A stretch of 43,059 nucleotides of DNA from Methanospirillum stamsii (lineage in GTDB: Archaea > Halobacteriota > Methanomicrobia > Methanomicrobiales > Methanospirillaceae), in NCBI RefSeq assembly GCF_003173335.1, contig NZ_QGMZ01000061.1, forward strand, positions 1-43,059. Reading direction: 5' to 3'. The position numbers and the translations under genes are program-made. Shown here piece by piece: positions 25,101 to 33,725 of the stretch (its first letter is position 1; every line of letters begins with the position of its first letter). Under the pieces are notes generated by a model. That model was given only the letters and a program-made list of their open reading frames with translations, ran no database searches and was not told where the DNA came from.

Positions 25101-26695
25101 AACGTGTACCCTAAACCCCCCAGGTTCTTTCTAATCTCCTCGTCGAGCCGGGCACCTTCCTCCATCTGCCCGGATAACTGCTTTGTCAGCCGGGTCATCT
25201 TCTCTGAAAACGGTTCCCCGTCGTCATCTGCATCTGGGGCACCGACATACCGGCCGGGAGTAAGTACATACCCATGCTTTGCTATCTCGGTAAGGCTCGC
25301 TGATGCACAAAAACCCGGTACATCCTCATATTCCCCGGCACCGGCATCTCCCCGCCAGGCATGATACGTCCCGGAAATCCTCTCGATATCCTCGTCGGTC
25401 AGCTCCCGGTGGGTCCGATCCCGCATGACACCCATCTTCCGGGCATCAATGAAGAGCACTTCACCTCTCCGGTCCCGGAATCTTCCGTTTGATCTGTTCC
25501 GGGCAACAAACCAGAGACAGGCAGGAATCTGGGTAGAGTAAAAGAGCTGACCGGGAAGGGCAACCATACAGTCCACGAGGTCTGCTTCGAGGAGGTTCTT
25601 TCTGATCTCTCCCTCTCCTGACTGGTTTGATGACATCGATCCGTTTGCCAGCACAAACCCGGCTATCCCTGAAGGAGAGAGATGATGAATGAAATGCTGA
25701 ATCCAGGCATAGTTCGCATTCCCGTTCGGAGGAATCCCATACTTCCACCTGACATCGTCCTTGAGGTTCTCCCCTCCCCAGTCTTTCATATTGAAGGGAG
25801 GATTGGCAAGGATGTAATCCGCTTTCAGATTTGAGTGGAGATCCCGCCTGAAACTATCCGCATGTTCAGCCCCGAGATCATGATCAATCCCCCGGATGGC
25901 AAGGTTCATCTTTGCCAGTTTCCAGGTCGTCGGGTTGGACTCCTGCCCATAGATGGAGATATCACCAATCCGACCACCATGAGCCTCCACAAACTTCTCA
26001 CTCTGGACAAACATCCCGCCAGACCCGCAGCAGGGATCATACACCCGACCCTTGAAGGGGGAGATCATTGCAACAAGCGTCTGAACAACACACCGGGGAG
26101 TATAGAACTGACCCCCGTTTTTTCCTTCAGCACTCGCAAACTCGGAGAGGAAATACTCGTACACTCTGCCGATGATATCCTTTGACCGGTTATCAGAGTC
26201 GCTCAGGTTGAGTGTCCCGATGAGATCGATGAGTTCTCCCAGTTTCTCCTTATCAAGACCGGGACGGGCATACTCCTTGGGAAGGATATTTTTCAGAACT
26301 GCATTATCCCGTTCGATGGCATACATCGCATCATCGACGATCTTCCCAATCTCCGGCCGTTTTGCATTCTGCTGGATAAAGGACCACCTGGCTTCTTTCG
26401 GAATCCAGAAGATATTCTCCGACCTGTACTCATCCGGATCCTCAATCACCCCGTACCGGACTTCAGGTTCAGCGATATACCAGGAGCTCTTCGGATCCGA
26501 GTATGCCTGCTCAAGCGAGGAGTGCTTCTCTTCAAATGCATCAGACAGATATTTCAGAAAAATGAGACCAAGGACGACATGCTTATACTCAGCCGCATCC
26601 ATATTGTTCCGGAGTTTATCTGCCGCTGCCCAGAGGGTTGTTTCAAACCCGAGATTTGCTGCCGTTGTTTCTTTTGTCTTTTTTGCACGGGCCAT
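25097..26695 (-). CDS. hsdM: type I DNA methyltransferase subunit M
   Basis: The 532-residue N6-adenine methyltransferase subunit. The HsdM N-terminal helical domain comes first ([20 protein letters not shown]), then [10 protein letters not shown] near 196-204, the SAM-binding motif YDPCCGSGG (219-227) and the catalytic motif NPPF (298-301). A C-terminal helical tail ends the protein ([12 protein letters not shown]). Length is typical. It is the first gene of the leftward operon hsdM-DUF1016-DUF1016-hsdS-AlbA_2-hsdR. It should both modify host sites and form the core of the restriction complex. Confidence 0.96.
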   Translation of the reverse strand: MARAKKTKETTAANLGFETTLWAAADKLRNNMDAAEYKHVVLGLIFLKYLSDAFEEKHSSLEQAYSDPKSSWYIAEPEVRYGVIEDPDEYRSENIFWIPKEARWSFIQQNAKRPEIGKIVDDAMYAIERDNAVLKNILPKEYARPGLDKEKLGELIDLIGTLNLSDSDNRSKDIIGRVYEYFLSEFASAEGKNGGQFYTPRCVVQTLVAMISPFKGRVYDPCCGSGGMFVQSEKFVEAHGGRIGDISIYGQESNPTTWKLAKMNLAIRGIDHDLGAEHADSFRRDLHSNLKADYILANPPFNMKDWGGENLKDDVRWKYGIPPNGNANYAWIQHFIHHLSPSGIAGFVLANGSMSSNQSGEGEIRKNLLEADLVDCMVALPGQLFYSTQIPACLWFVARNRSNGRFRDRRGEVLFIDARKMGVMRDRTHRELTDEDIERISGTYHAWRGDAGAGEYEDVPGFCASASLTEIAKHGYVLTPGRYVGAPDADDDGEPFSEKMTRLTKQLSGQMEEGARLDEEIRKNLGGLGYTL

Positions 26696-26768
26696 ATTCA
26701 GAGATTAGAGGGTTAATCGTGACAAACGATATATGTTTTCAAATACTGGTGCGGTCTACATAGATACT

Positions 26769-27206
26769 ATGGCAATCTGGATAGCATCCGGGAACCGGCA
26801 GAACTGGGAGGTTCTAAAAAAACATAACATCTGGGGAGTCCCAAAGCGGAGCAAAGGACTTCATTCCCGGGTGAAACCTGGTGATACTATCCTCTTGTAT
26901 GTCCGGTCCGAAACACATGGAGATACTGTCCTTCCCTCTGCTATCATGGGAGAATTCAAAGTAATCGAACTCTTTGAAGATGCAAAACTACTCTTCACCG
27001 CTCCACCCCAAATGGGGGATGAGGTGTTTCCATACCGGTTCAGGCTGAAACAAGTCAAAGTATTCAAAGAGCCAGTGGAGATTAAACCGCTTATTCCTGA
27101 ACTTGGGTTTGTGACGAATAAGACCATGTGGTCCGGGCATTTCAGACAGGCAATGCGGGAGATACCAGAAGAAGATTACCGGAAAATAATCTCTGCCGGA
27201 AAATAA
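26769..27206 (+). CDS. EVE-domain (PUA-like) protein
   Basis: A 145-residue EVE-domain protein (older name UPF0310/DUF55) from the start chosen here. An upstream in-frame ATG at 26733 would add 12 residues, but MAIWIASGNRQNWE is the normal beginning of the family. Conserved parts are WGVPKRSKGLHSRVKPGDTILLYV and the C-terminal WSGHFRQAMREIPEEDYRKI. EVE proteins are thought to read modified bases in DNA or RNA and often travel with restriction-modification genes. It is divergent from hsdM with about 70 bp between, suggesting a shared control region. Confidence 0.85.
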   Translation: MAIWIASGNRQNWEVLKKHNIWGVPKRSKGLHSRVKPGDTILLYVRSETHGDTVLPSAIMGEFKVIELFEDAKLLFTAPPQMGDEVFPYRFRLKQVKVFKEPVEIKPLIPELGFVTNKTMWSGHFRQAMREIPEEDYRKIISAGK

Positions 27207-27242
27207 CTTTTCATCATCCTATCAAACTCATATTTTACAAAA

Positions 27243-27504
27243 ATGATTCATTTCACCACCATAACCCATGAAATTGTTGAAGCATTAAATATCCGGATCT
27301 GTGGTTCAGTTGCCAGGAAAGAAGAAACGCCGGATTCAGATATCGATCTTCTGGTTGACATGAATGAAGATGCAAGTCTCCTTGACCTGGCACGACTGAA
27401 AAAAAGATCTCGAAGATCTGACCGGAAAAAAAGACATCACTACAAAACCTGCACTTCATCCTATGTTAGCGGATTCGATTCTGAAAGAAGTAATCCCGCT
27501 ATAA
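27243..27504 (+). pseudogene. frameshifted MNT-type nucleotidyltransferase
   Basis: The first 53 codons carry the nucleotidyltransferase signature ICGSVARKEETPDSDIDLLVDM (GS-x9-DxD type), as in MntA antitoxins of HEPN-MNT pairs. The frame is broken at a run of seven A residues at 27399-27405. Dropping one A restores KKDLEDLTGKKDITTKPALH, then PMLADSILKEVIPL and a stop at 27502-27504, the normal ending of the family. The N-terminus is also short, and no HEPN partner follows. It could be a pseudogene, a programmed slippage site or a sequencing error in the A-run. Confidence 0.75.
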
Positions 27505-28198
27505 AAAGAGAAATTCACCCTGTAGACACAATAGACCTGACCGGAAAATCGGATATCAATTCAGGATAAACCCGGAACTTTGAACTTCCACCCGTAACTC
27601 AATACATCATCTCTTCCCGTCCCATTTTATGCGTCCTTCTCACCCCCCGGACCCGGAAAACTGCCCCTATATGAACCCTCCACTGCGGCATCTCAATCAC
27701 ATCTCCCCAGACTCTCACTTACACAATTTCAAAACCCAGTTCCCTCCGAACCATGCCGCAAAAAAAATCACTTCATCATTATTAATATGAAATATCATTT
27801 TCAACAAATTGTCCAAAAATCCCGAAAAAATTTTACAACAGGATAAAATTATTACGAAAAAACCCCGGCTAAATTGCGCGACAATAACTCCTCATCTGAC
27901 TTCCGCGATCGCTCAGATGGCAGGCACAAATCTCTCATGTATCTAAAACATTTCGGTGATCCGGCCACCCGAAATGTCAGTAATTATCTACTCGTTTTCA
28001 GACATTTCTGGGCACCATCCAAACCAGTCGGTGCAGGTGAGACCATTAGAGCAAAACTACAACATTTGAGTCTGAACAGACCAAAAAAAGAATACCCCCA
28101 CCATATCAGTAACTTTGACGGGCTGCCGATTTCAGCAGGGGTAAGTAGGATATATCATCCTACAACCTCATTAGCTTTCTTTTCCTTTAGGGATCTCA
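27505..28198. other. 694-bp non-coding region with AT-rich block and inverted repeats
   Basis: No gene was recognised. The segment 27760-27862 is strongly AT-rich. It is followed by an inverted repeat at 27893-27919 (CATCTGA / TCAGATG, enclosing the palindrome GCGATCGC) and another at 27948-27977 (ACATTTCGG / CCGAAATGT). A TTG-initiated frame at 27874-28242 crosses these repeats and does not look like protein. The layout upstream of a primase-helicase operon fits a replication origin or a structured control region, but this is an inference. Confidence 0.4.
28145..28163 (+). promoter_or_regulatory. palindrome overlapping a TATA-like box, replication operon
   Basis: GTAGGAT-ATATC-ATCCTAC has 7-bp arms around a TATA-like core and lies 36 bases before the first ATG of the replication operon (72 before the ATG preferred here). 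A protein bound to it would block transcription, so it is a good candidate for an autoregulatory operator. Confidence 0.45.
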
Positions 28199-28234
28199 AT
28201 GCCCTCTTATCCGGCATCCGGGGAGGAATCAGAC

Positions 28235-28573
28235 ATGGATAATGCCGGACGTGGAGAGCGGGTATCCGGATATACCGCCCGGTCCCTGCTCATAGCCGCC
28301 GGATTTACTGCGGAAAAAGTAACCGGCTGCTCCCGGATCTTTGACATCATCGCATGGAACCATGATGAAATAATCGGCCTTGTCATCCGGACATCCCGGT
28401 CAAAAGGCATATCTGATTTCTCATCGCTCGTTGCAGAACTTGGAAATATCGTGCAAAAACGAACTTTTCCGGGAGAGATCCATATCCGGATCTGGATCCT
28501 GCAGTCACATGAATGGAAACAGTATCGGGTCCTCCCCGGTGGAGCCATTGCCTGCTCAGGGGGATTAGTATGA
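28235..28573 (+). CDS. small nuclease-fold-like protein of the replication operon
   Basis: A 112-residue protein from the ATG at 28235; an earlier in-frame ATG at 28199 would add 12 residues. The pattern TARSLLIAAGFTAEKVTGCSR, then IFDIIAWNHDEIIGLVIRTS, resembles short Holliday-junction-resolvase-like or PDDEXK-fold proteins of methanogens (helix, then FD-I-A strand, then LVI-x-S strand). The usual Q/E-x-K is replaced by R-T-S-R-S-K, so catalytic activity is doubtful. The stop overlaps the next ATG as ATGA. The assignment rests on pattern only. Confidence 0.55.
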   Translation: MDNAGRGERVSGYTARSLLIAAGFTAEKVTGCSRIFDIIAWNHDEIIGLVIRTSRSKGISDFSSLVAELGNIVQKRTFPGEIHIRIWILQSHEWKQYRVLPGGAIACSGGLV

Positions 28574-28836
28574 ACATCCATCTGATAGACGAAGTCATCT
28601 TCGCCGCTCATGAGGCAATACCGGAGCATTCAACCCTCGTATCCCGGAGAGGCATAGAGGAACAGATCCTGAAAAACAAAGAGATCTATCCCTTCCTCCA
28701 TCCGATAACAACCGAATACCGGAGGAGTGTCATCAGCAGGGTCATGAACAGTCGGTATCCGGCCTGGAGCGAACAAAGGGGAGTGCATAAGAGTTCATTT
28801 GTCTGGATTATGAAAAACCCGGAGGAGAACCAGTGA
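28570..28836 (+). CDS. small hypothetical protein of the replication operon
   Basis: An 88-residue protein with no recognised family. It contains IHLIDEVIFAAHEAI, a basic middle (SRRGIEEQILKNKEIYP) and TTEYRRSVISRVMNSRYPAW, which could be a winged-helix-type DNA-binding fold. It overlaps the gene before it by ATGA and the gene after it by GTGA, so all three are almost certainly translated together. The ATG at 28570 is chosen for that reason over the upstream in-frame one at 28513. Confidence 0.65.
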   Translation: MNIHLIDEVIFAAHEAIPEHSTLVSRRGIEEQILKNKEIYPFLHPITTEYRRSVISRVMNSRYPAWSEQRGVHKSSFVWIMKNPEENQ

Positions 28837-31800
28837 GCGGAGAGGAAATTCTCCGGACCCTCTCCCTTCTCTTTTCAGAGGGAGATGTCATGGAACTACG
28901 GGCTCTTCGGAAATCCGGGGGGATGGCATCCGGATACTACACCGATAAGGAAAAACTCGTTCGGGATGCCCTGGTTCTGGACAACACCAGTGACATCGCC
29001 GGGATCTATGTCGTCCTCAATAAAATAAATCCGGATCTCCTGGCCAGGCGTGCAAACCGGATGGAGATGCGGCTTTCCCGGGATGACAAGGCCACCGGAG
29101 ACGAGGATATCGTAAGGAGGCAATGGCTCCCCATAGATATCGATCCAAAACGGCCTTCCGGCATCTCCTCGTCTGAAGAAGAACACGAAAAAGCACTTCG
29201 GAAGGCCACAAAGATCCGGGATTTTCTTACCGAAATGGGATGGCCTGAACCCATTCTCGCAGACTCCGGAAACGGATCCCATCTGCTCTATGGAATCGAC
29301 CTTCCCAATGATCCAGCGAACAATACCCTTCTTAAAAATACCCTCACCGCTCTCTCGATATTCTTCTCAGATACAGAATCAGACATCGATACCTCGGTCT
29401 CGAATGCATCCCGGATATGGAAATTATACGGGACATTGTCAAGAAAAGGAGACTCTACAGACAACCGCCCTCACCGGAGATCACAAGCACTCTCAATCCC
29501 AAAAGCGCTCAAAATCGTCAAATCCGACCAGTTAGAAGCCCTGGCGTCGCTCCTCCCAACTCCGGAAAAAATACATCTTGAGCCAAAACCAGCCGGGAAT
29601 TCACCTGTCACGGACCTTGGAGCATGGCTCTGTGATCATGGTCTCTTGTTCCGGGAAAAACCCTATTCCGGAGGCAGGATCTTTCTCCTTGATACATGTC
29701 CGTTCTCATCTGCTCACATGGATGGGGCATATGCAATCCAGTTTGAAAACGGCGGGATCTTTGCCGGATGCCATCACAACTCCTGTGGCGGAGGGACTCA
29801 GCGGTGGAGTGAACTCCGGGAACAGTTCGAAGGACCCCGGCAAAAACGGGATTATGAAGCACGAATAAAACAGGGAATCCGGGACCGGGCAAAAGGAAGA
29901 GTAAAGCGGGATGGATACCGGCATGGCTTGGAAGAATACACTCCGGAGAAAAATAGTGATAATACCGTCGGAAATAGAGAGAATTCAGACGATACCTCCG
30001 GAGATCTGAAAGATGCCTATCCTCCGGACATCCTGAAAGAAGTGTGGGATATACTCAAAACCGGCGATCCCCTTGCCTATTCACTCGGGACCTTTGCCAG
30101 GGATCATGAAGGAGACCTTACCGTTGCAGAATGTTTAGCCCTCTCTCTTGCATCCCGGTCGATAACAAACCCGAAATCCAAGGGACTGCACGTATCGGTC
30201 ACCGGAATAAGCGGAAAAGGAAAAAGTGATGCCTTTGATGTCATGCTCTTACAGGTCCCGAAACTTTCCCGGCTTGGCCAGCGGATAAGTGATAAAGCGC
30301 TCTTTTACGCTGAAAACCTCCGGCCTGGGATGGTCATCACCCTCGATGATACCAGCCTTTCAGACCAGATGCAGGAGATTTTAAAAGGAGTAACCAGTAG
30401 TTTTCAAAAACCCTTCCAGTATCTTACAGTGAATACTGACCGGAAAGGAAAAATCTGTGAGATACCTGAACGATGCCTCTGGTGGATTGCAAAAGTCGAG
30501 GGGACCGGAGATGACCAGGTCCTAAACCGGATGCTCACCACCTGGATAGATGACTCGACCGAACAGGACAAAAAAGTCCTGCACCGGACACTTGACGCTG
30601 CAACCGCACTTCCCGGTCAGGAAACAATGCTCCGGACGGATTTAAAGGTCTGCCAGGCCATGTGGGACATTCTCTTTTCACCGGTCTGGGTTGTCATCCC
30701 ATATGCACATCATATCAGGTTTAATTCCATATCCAACCGGAGAAATCCGGACATGCTCATCGATCTCATCCGGGCACATGCCATCATGAACCAGTACCAG
30801 CGAAAGAGAGAGGAAATAAACGGAATAATCTGTGTTACCGCAACAAGAGAGGATTTTGTCCGGGCATCAGTCCTGTATAAACAACTCAGTGGAAAAACCG
30901 GAGGACAGACTACTAAACTGACAAGAAGAGAGGCGGATGTAATTACCGCTATCAGGAACCTTGAAAAGTTTGAATTCACCATCGCCCAGGTCCAGCGGGT
31001 AACCTGCTTTACCTACAACGCCATTTACAAAGTATTCCATGGAAGTACCAGCCGGGGAGTATCCTATTCCGGCCTCCTCGAAAAATGTCCGGCTCTCTCC
31101 TACATAGACCGGACCGTAACCGATGAACGGGAAGGAATGGATGTAAAACGAAGAACAAAAGCCTACCTCTGGGATGACCTGTTGTATGAGACCTGGTCCG
31201 GAAACGATGAGTGCTGGATTTCTGATGTGCAATCACAAAATGGTTCAGATGATGATTCTGACAATGGAAACAAAGAGTTAGAAACAGGATTGCAACAATT
31301 GCGACATGAGTGCAACAGCTGCAGCAAGAAAACAAGTGACGATTCAGCCGAATTAAAAGAAAATAATCTGTATACTAATAATACTAAGATATATTGCAAC
31401 AATACCGGTATTCAGAGTGCATCTGATTATACTCCTGATAATGAAACACCGTGTGCAACCGAAGGTGCCTTTTCCGCAAGTCCGGATCATATGGCTCGGG
31501 AAAATGGGCAAAAGCCTGAAGTGACGCAGAATTGGTCCGATTTATCATTACGGGAACTGCCGGAACATGCAGCAAGTGTAGCAACTGCAAAACCCGTCTC
31601 ATATACCGGAGAGAATATTGTCCCGATAACTTCCGGCCAGATGAATGGAACATCTGCTCTTTGCAAGGGTAATACAATCACCCATATGGTCCGGGATACT
31701 AATATCGCCCTCTGTGACGCCTGCAAAACCCGGACAATTCAAAAAGAGATAGAATCAATCCGGACTCTTCCGGGTGTGATCAACATTTCCGGCATGAAAC

Positions 31801-31946
31801 GGACGAACTCTGATTATGGCCGGTGTAGTGTCTGCAACTTGCAGGGAATCTCATGGTGGGATCCGGAGACGAAAACCGGATTGTGTACTACCTGCTATGA
31901 ACGGGAAACAGTACTTATTAGGGGTGAATCCGGATGCCATTTGTAG
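28833..31946 (+). CDS. primase-polymerase/helicase fusion replication protein
   Basis: A 1037-residue protein with a GTG start. Residues 90-215 match archaeo-eukaryotic primase motifs: PIDIDPKR (D102, D104), DSGNGSH (H150) and DIDTSVSNASRIWKLYGT (D186, R194). A zinc-binding segment follows (CPFSSAH near 289-295 and CHHNSC at 313-318). An ATPase domain has Walker A GISGKGKS (458-465) and Walker B MVITLDD (500-506). After a helical region comes a low-complexity Asn/Ser/Glu linker (about 795-940), then a C-terminal zinc ribbon with three CxxC pairs (CDAC, CSVC, CTTC). This architecture is that of plasmid or virus replication proteins. The gene is intact. Confidence 0.8.
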   Translation: MSGEEILRTLSLLFSEGDVMELRALRKSGGMASGYYTDKEKLVRDALVLDNTSDIAGIYVVLNKINPDLLARRANRMEMRLSRDDKATGDEDIVRRQWLPIDIDPKRPSGISSSEEEHEKALRKATKIRDFLTEMGWPEPILADSGNGSHLLYGIDLPNDPANNTLLKNTLTALSIFFSDTESDIDTSVSNASRIWKLYGTLSRKGDSTDNRPHRRSQALSIPKALKIVKSDQLEALASLLPTPEKIHLEPKPAGNSPVTDLGAWLCDHGLLFREKPYSGGRIFLLDTCPFSSAHMDGAYAIQFENGGIFAGCHHNSCGGGTQRWSELREQFEGPRQKRDYEARIKQGIRDRAKGRVKRDGYRHGLEEYTPEKNSDNTVGNRENSDDTSGDLKDAYPPDILKEVWDILKTGDPLAYSLGTFARDHEGDLTVAECLALSLASRSITNPKSKGLHVSVTGISGKGKSDAFDVMLLQVPKLSRLGQRISDKALFYAENLRPGMVITLDDTSLSDQMQEILKGVTSSFQKPFQYLTVNTDRKGKICEIPERCLWWIAKVEGTGDDQVLNRMLTTWIDDSTEQDKKVLHRTLDAATALPGQETMLRTDLKVCQAMWDILFSPVWVVIPYAHHIRFNSISNRRNPDMLIDLIRAHAIMNQYQRKREEINGIICVTATREDFVRASVLYKQLSGKTGGQTTKLTRREADVITAIRNLEKFEFTIAQVQRVTCFTYNAIYKVFHGSTSRGVSYSGLLEKCPALSYIDRTVTDEREGMDVKRRTKAYLWDDLLYETWSGNDECWISDVQSQNGSDDDSDNGNKELETGLQQLRHECNSCSKKTSDDSAELKENNLYTNNTKIYCNNTGIQSASDYTPDNETPCATEGAFSASPDHMARENGQKPEVTQNWSDLSLRELPEHAASVATAKPVSYTGENIVPITSGQMNGTSALCKGNTITHMVRDTNIALCDACKTRTIQKEIESIRTLPGVINISGMKRTNSDYGRCSVCNLQGISWWDPETKTGLCTTCYERETVLIRGESGCHL

Positions 31947-32049
31947 TCATATCCGAATACGATTCCGGAAACCGGCGGTGATTTCCGGAAATGACTGGAT
32001 GGAATACTCTATGCTGGCAAGATGGGTCCGGAGAATGATAAGGGAATAG
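31924..32049 (+). CDS. possible 41-residue basic peptide overlapping the replication gene
   Basis: A GTG-initiated frame overlaps the last 23 bases of the primase-helicase gene and reads NPDAICSHIRIRFRKPAVIS, then GNDWMEYSMLARWVRRMIRE. It is basic with a helical end. Overlapping starts are the rule in this operon, which gives some support. No family was recognised and it could be chance. Confidence 0.25.
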   Translation: MNPDAICSHIRIRFRKPAVISGNDWMEYSMLARWVRRMIRE

Positions 32050-32173
32050 CTGAAGTAAAAGTCCGTTATTTCTGGTTTAAACGAGTGCCCCCCCGGATTT
32101 TCCAGAACCATATCAAAAGGACTATTTATTTAAGACACAATAGTGAACCATACAATTTTTTTAAGAATCAGTC

Positions 32174-33700
32174 ATGATATCTGTCCTCTATGTAGACGAT
32201 GAAAAGCCTCTACTTGAACTGGGAAAATCTTTCCTGGAATTGAATGGGCAATTCACCGTCGATATAACACATTCAGCAATACAGGCTCTAAAACTTCTTC
32301 GTTCTCATAATAATTACGAGGCCATCATTTCAGATTATGAAATGCCCGGAATGAATGGTATAGAGCTGTTAAAAACAGTGAGAAAATCTAATAATAACAT
32401 CCCCTTCATCCTTTTTACTGGACGTGGCCGTGAAGAAGTCGTTATTCAGGCATTAAATGAAGGGGCAGATTATTATCTTCAAAAGGGTGGGGAAACTGTC
32501 TCTTTATTTGCGGAATTATCTCATAAAATCCAGATGGCCGTTGAAAAAAGACGGGCAGAAGATGCCCTCATCCAATCGGAAAAACAGTTACGTGTCCTGA
32601 TTGATCACATCCAGGACGGAGTATTCCTTGTACAGGATGGCATTCTTCTCATGTCTAATGAAGTTCAGGCGGCCATGCTCGGGTATAGCGTGGAAGAGGT
32701 AAGCGGGATGTCAATAACTTCCCTGATTGCCCCGGAAGACAGGGATCTGGTTCTTAAAAGACATTACAACAGGCTTTCCGGTCAGACACCCCCTGAATCC
32801 TACGAGTATAACCTCCTTCACCGGGATGGGAAGACCAGAATTCCGGTAAGAATGTTGGTTGGGATAGGGACATACCAGGACCGTCCTGCTGTTATCGGGA
32901 CACTCCATAGCATGGCGAAGGAACATGAACGGGAATCCGCGTTGCAAAAGAGTGAACGAAAATATCGTGACATATACAATAATGCCGGAATCGGACTTTT
33001 TACCGCTACACCTGAAGGGAGGTTTCTCCAGGCAAATCCCTATGCGGTAAAATATCTGGGATATGATTCAGAAGAGGATTTCATCCATTCTATCACGAAT
33101 ATCGGGAGCAGGTATGTCAATTCAGAAGACCGGGATGAGATATTTCGGATACTTAATGCCAAAGGTTTTGTAAAACCCTATGAAACCCGTTTTTTCCGGA
33201 AAGATGGGAGTATCATCTGGGGATCCATTAGTGTCAGACTTGTCAGCGATGAACAAGGGAATAAGATTATCGAAGGAATCTGCCAGGACATTACCGATAG
33301 AAAAGAAGCAGAAATCGCTTTAAAGGAGAGTGAAAACCGCCTTCGCCGGGTATATGATTCCGGACTAATCGGGATTGCGTTTTGGAATCCGGATGGGATA
33401 CTAACCGATGCAAATGATATGTTCCTTGAGATGCTCGGATATACGCGGGATGAATTAAAAGCTGGTCTCATCTGTGTATCTGATTTAGCATCCATTGAAT
33501 ACGTTCATCCTGACAAGGAGGCAATGAAAAACCTCCCAAGTCCCGGGGTGCAGAAGATCCTCTGTGAAAAAGAATTTACCCGGAAAGACGGGAAGAAAAT
33601 TCCGGTGATCATCGCCGGAACCATACTTGATGAGGAGAATAATCAGCGTATAGGATTTATCCTGGATATACCGGACCGCCAGATAAAAATGTCTTACTAA
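32174..33700 (+). CDS. response regulator with receiver and multiple PAS domains
   Basis: A 508-residue cytoplasmic signalling protein. The receiver domain spans 1-125 with VLYVDDE, phosphorylation site D54 in IISDYEMPGMNG, T83 in LFTGRG and K105 in YLQKGG. Three PAS domains follow at about 140-250, 260-375 and 380-500, each opening with a SE-x-x-x-R heptad. No histidine kinase, DNA-binding or other output domain is present, so signalling must pass to a partner protein. A TATA-like CTATTTATTTAAG lies about 45 bases before the ATG. Such receiver-PAS proteins are numerous in Methanomicrobiales. Confidence 0.9.
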   Translation: MISVLYVDDEKPLLELGKSFLELNGQFTVDITHSAIQALKLLRSHNNYEAIISDYEMPGMNGIELLKTVRKSNNNIPFILFTGRGREEVVIQALNEGADYYLQKGGETVSLFAELSHKIQMAVEKRRAEDALIQSEKQLRVLIDHIQDGVFLVQDGILLMSNEVQAAMLGYSVEEVSGMSITSLIAPEDRDLVLKRHYNRLSGQTPPESYEYNLLHRDGKTRIPVRMLVGIGTYQDRPAVIGTLHSMAKEHERESALQKSERKYRDIYNNAGIGLFTATPEGRFLQANPYAVKYLGYDSEEDFIHSITNIGSRYVNSEDRDEIFRILNAKGFVKPYETRFFRKDGSIIWGSISVRLVSDEQGNKIIEGICQDITDRKEAEIALKESENRLRRVYDSGLIGIAFWNPDGILTDANDMFLEMLGYTRDELKAGLICVSDLASIEYVHPDKEAMKNLPSPGVQKILCEKEFTRKDGKKIPVIIAGTILDEENNQRIGFILDIPDRQIKMSY

Positions 33701-33725
33701 AAAAACCGGTCCCTGCTAAAAAAAT

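Noticed and set aside
27874-28242. 122-codon open frame starting at TTG
   Set aside because: It crosses two inverted repeats and a palindromic promoter, overlaps the first gene of the replication operon and has no protein-like pattern.
31816-32049. 77-codon frame starting inside the primase-helicase gene
   Set aside because: Its first half is a shadow of the zinc-ribbon region; only the part from the GTG at 31924 is kept as a weak candidate.
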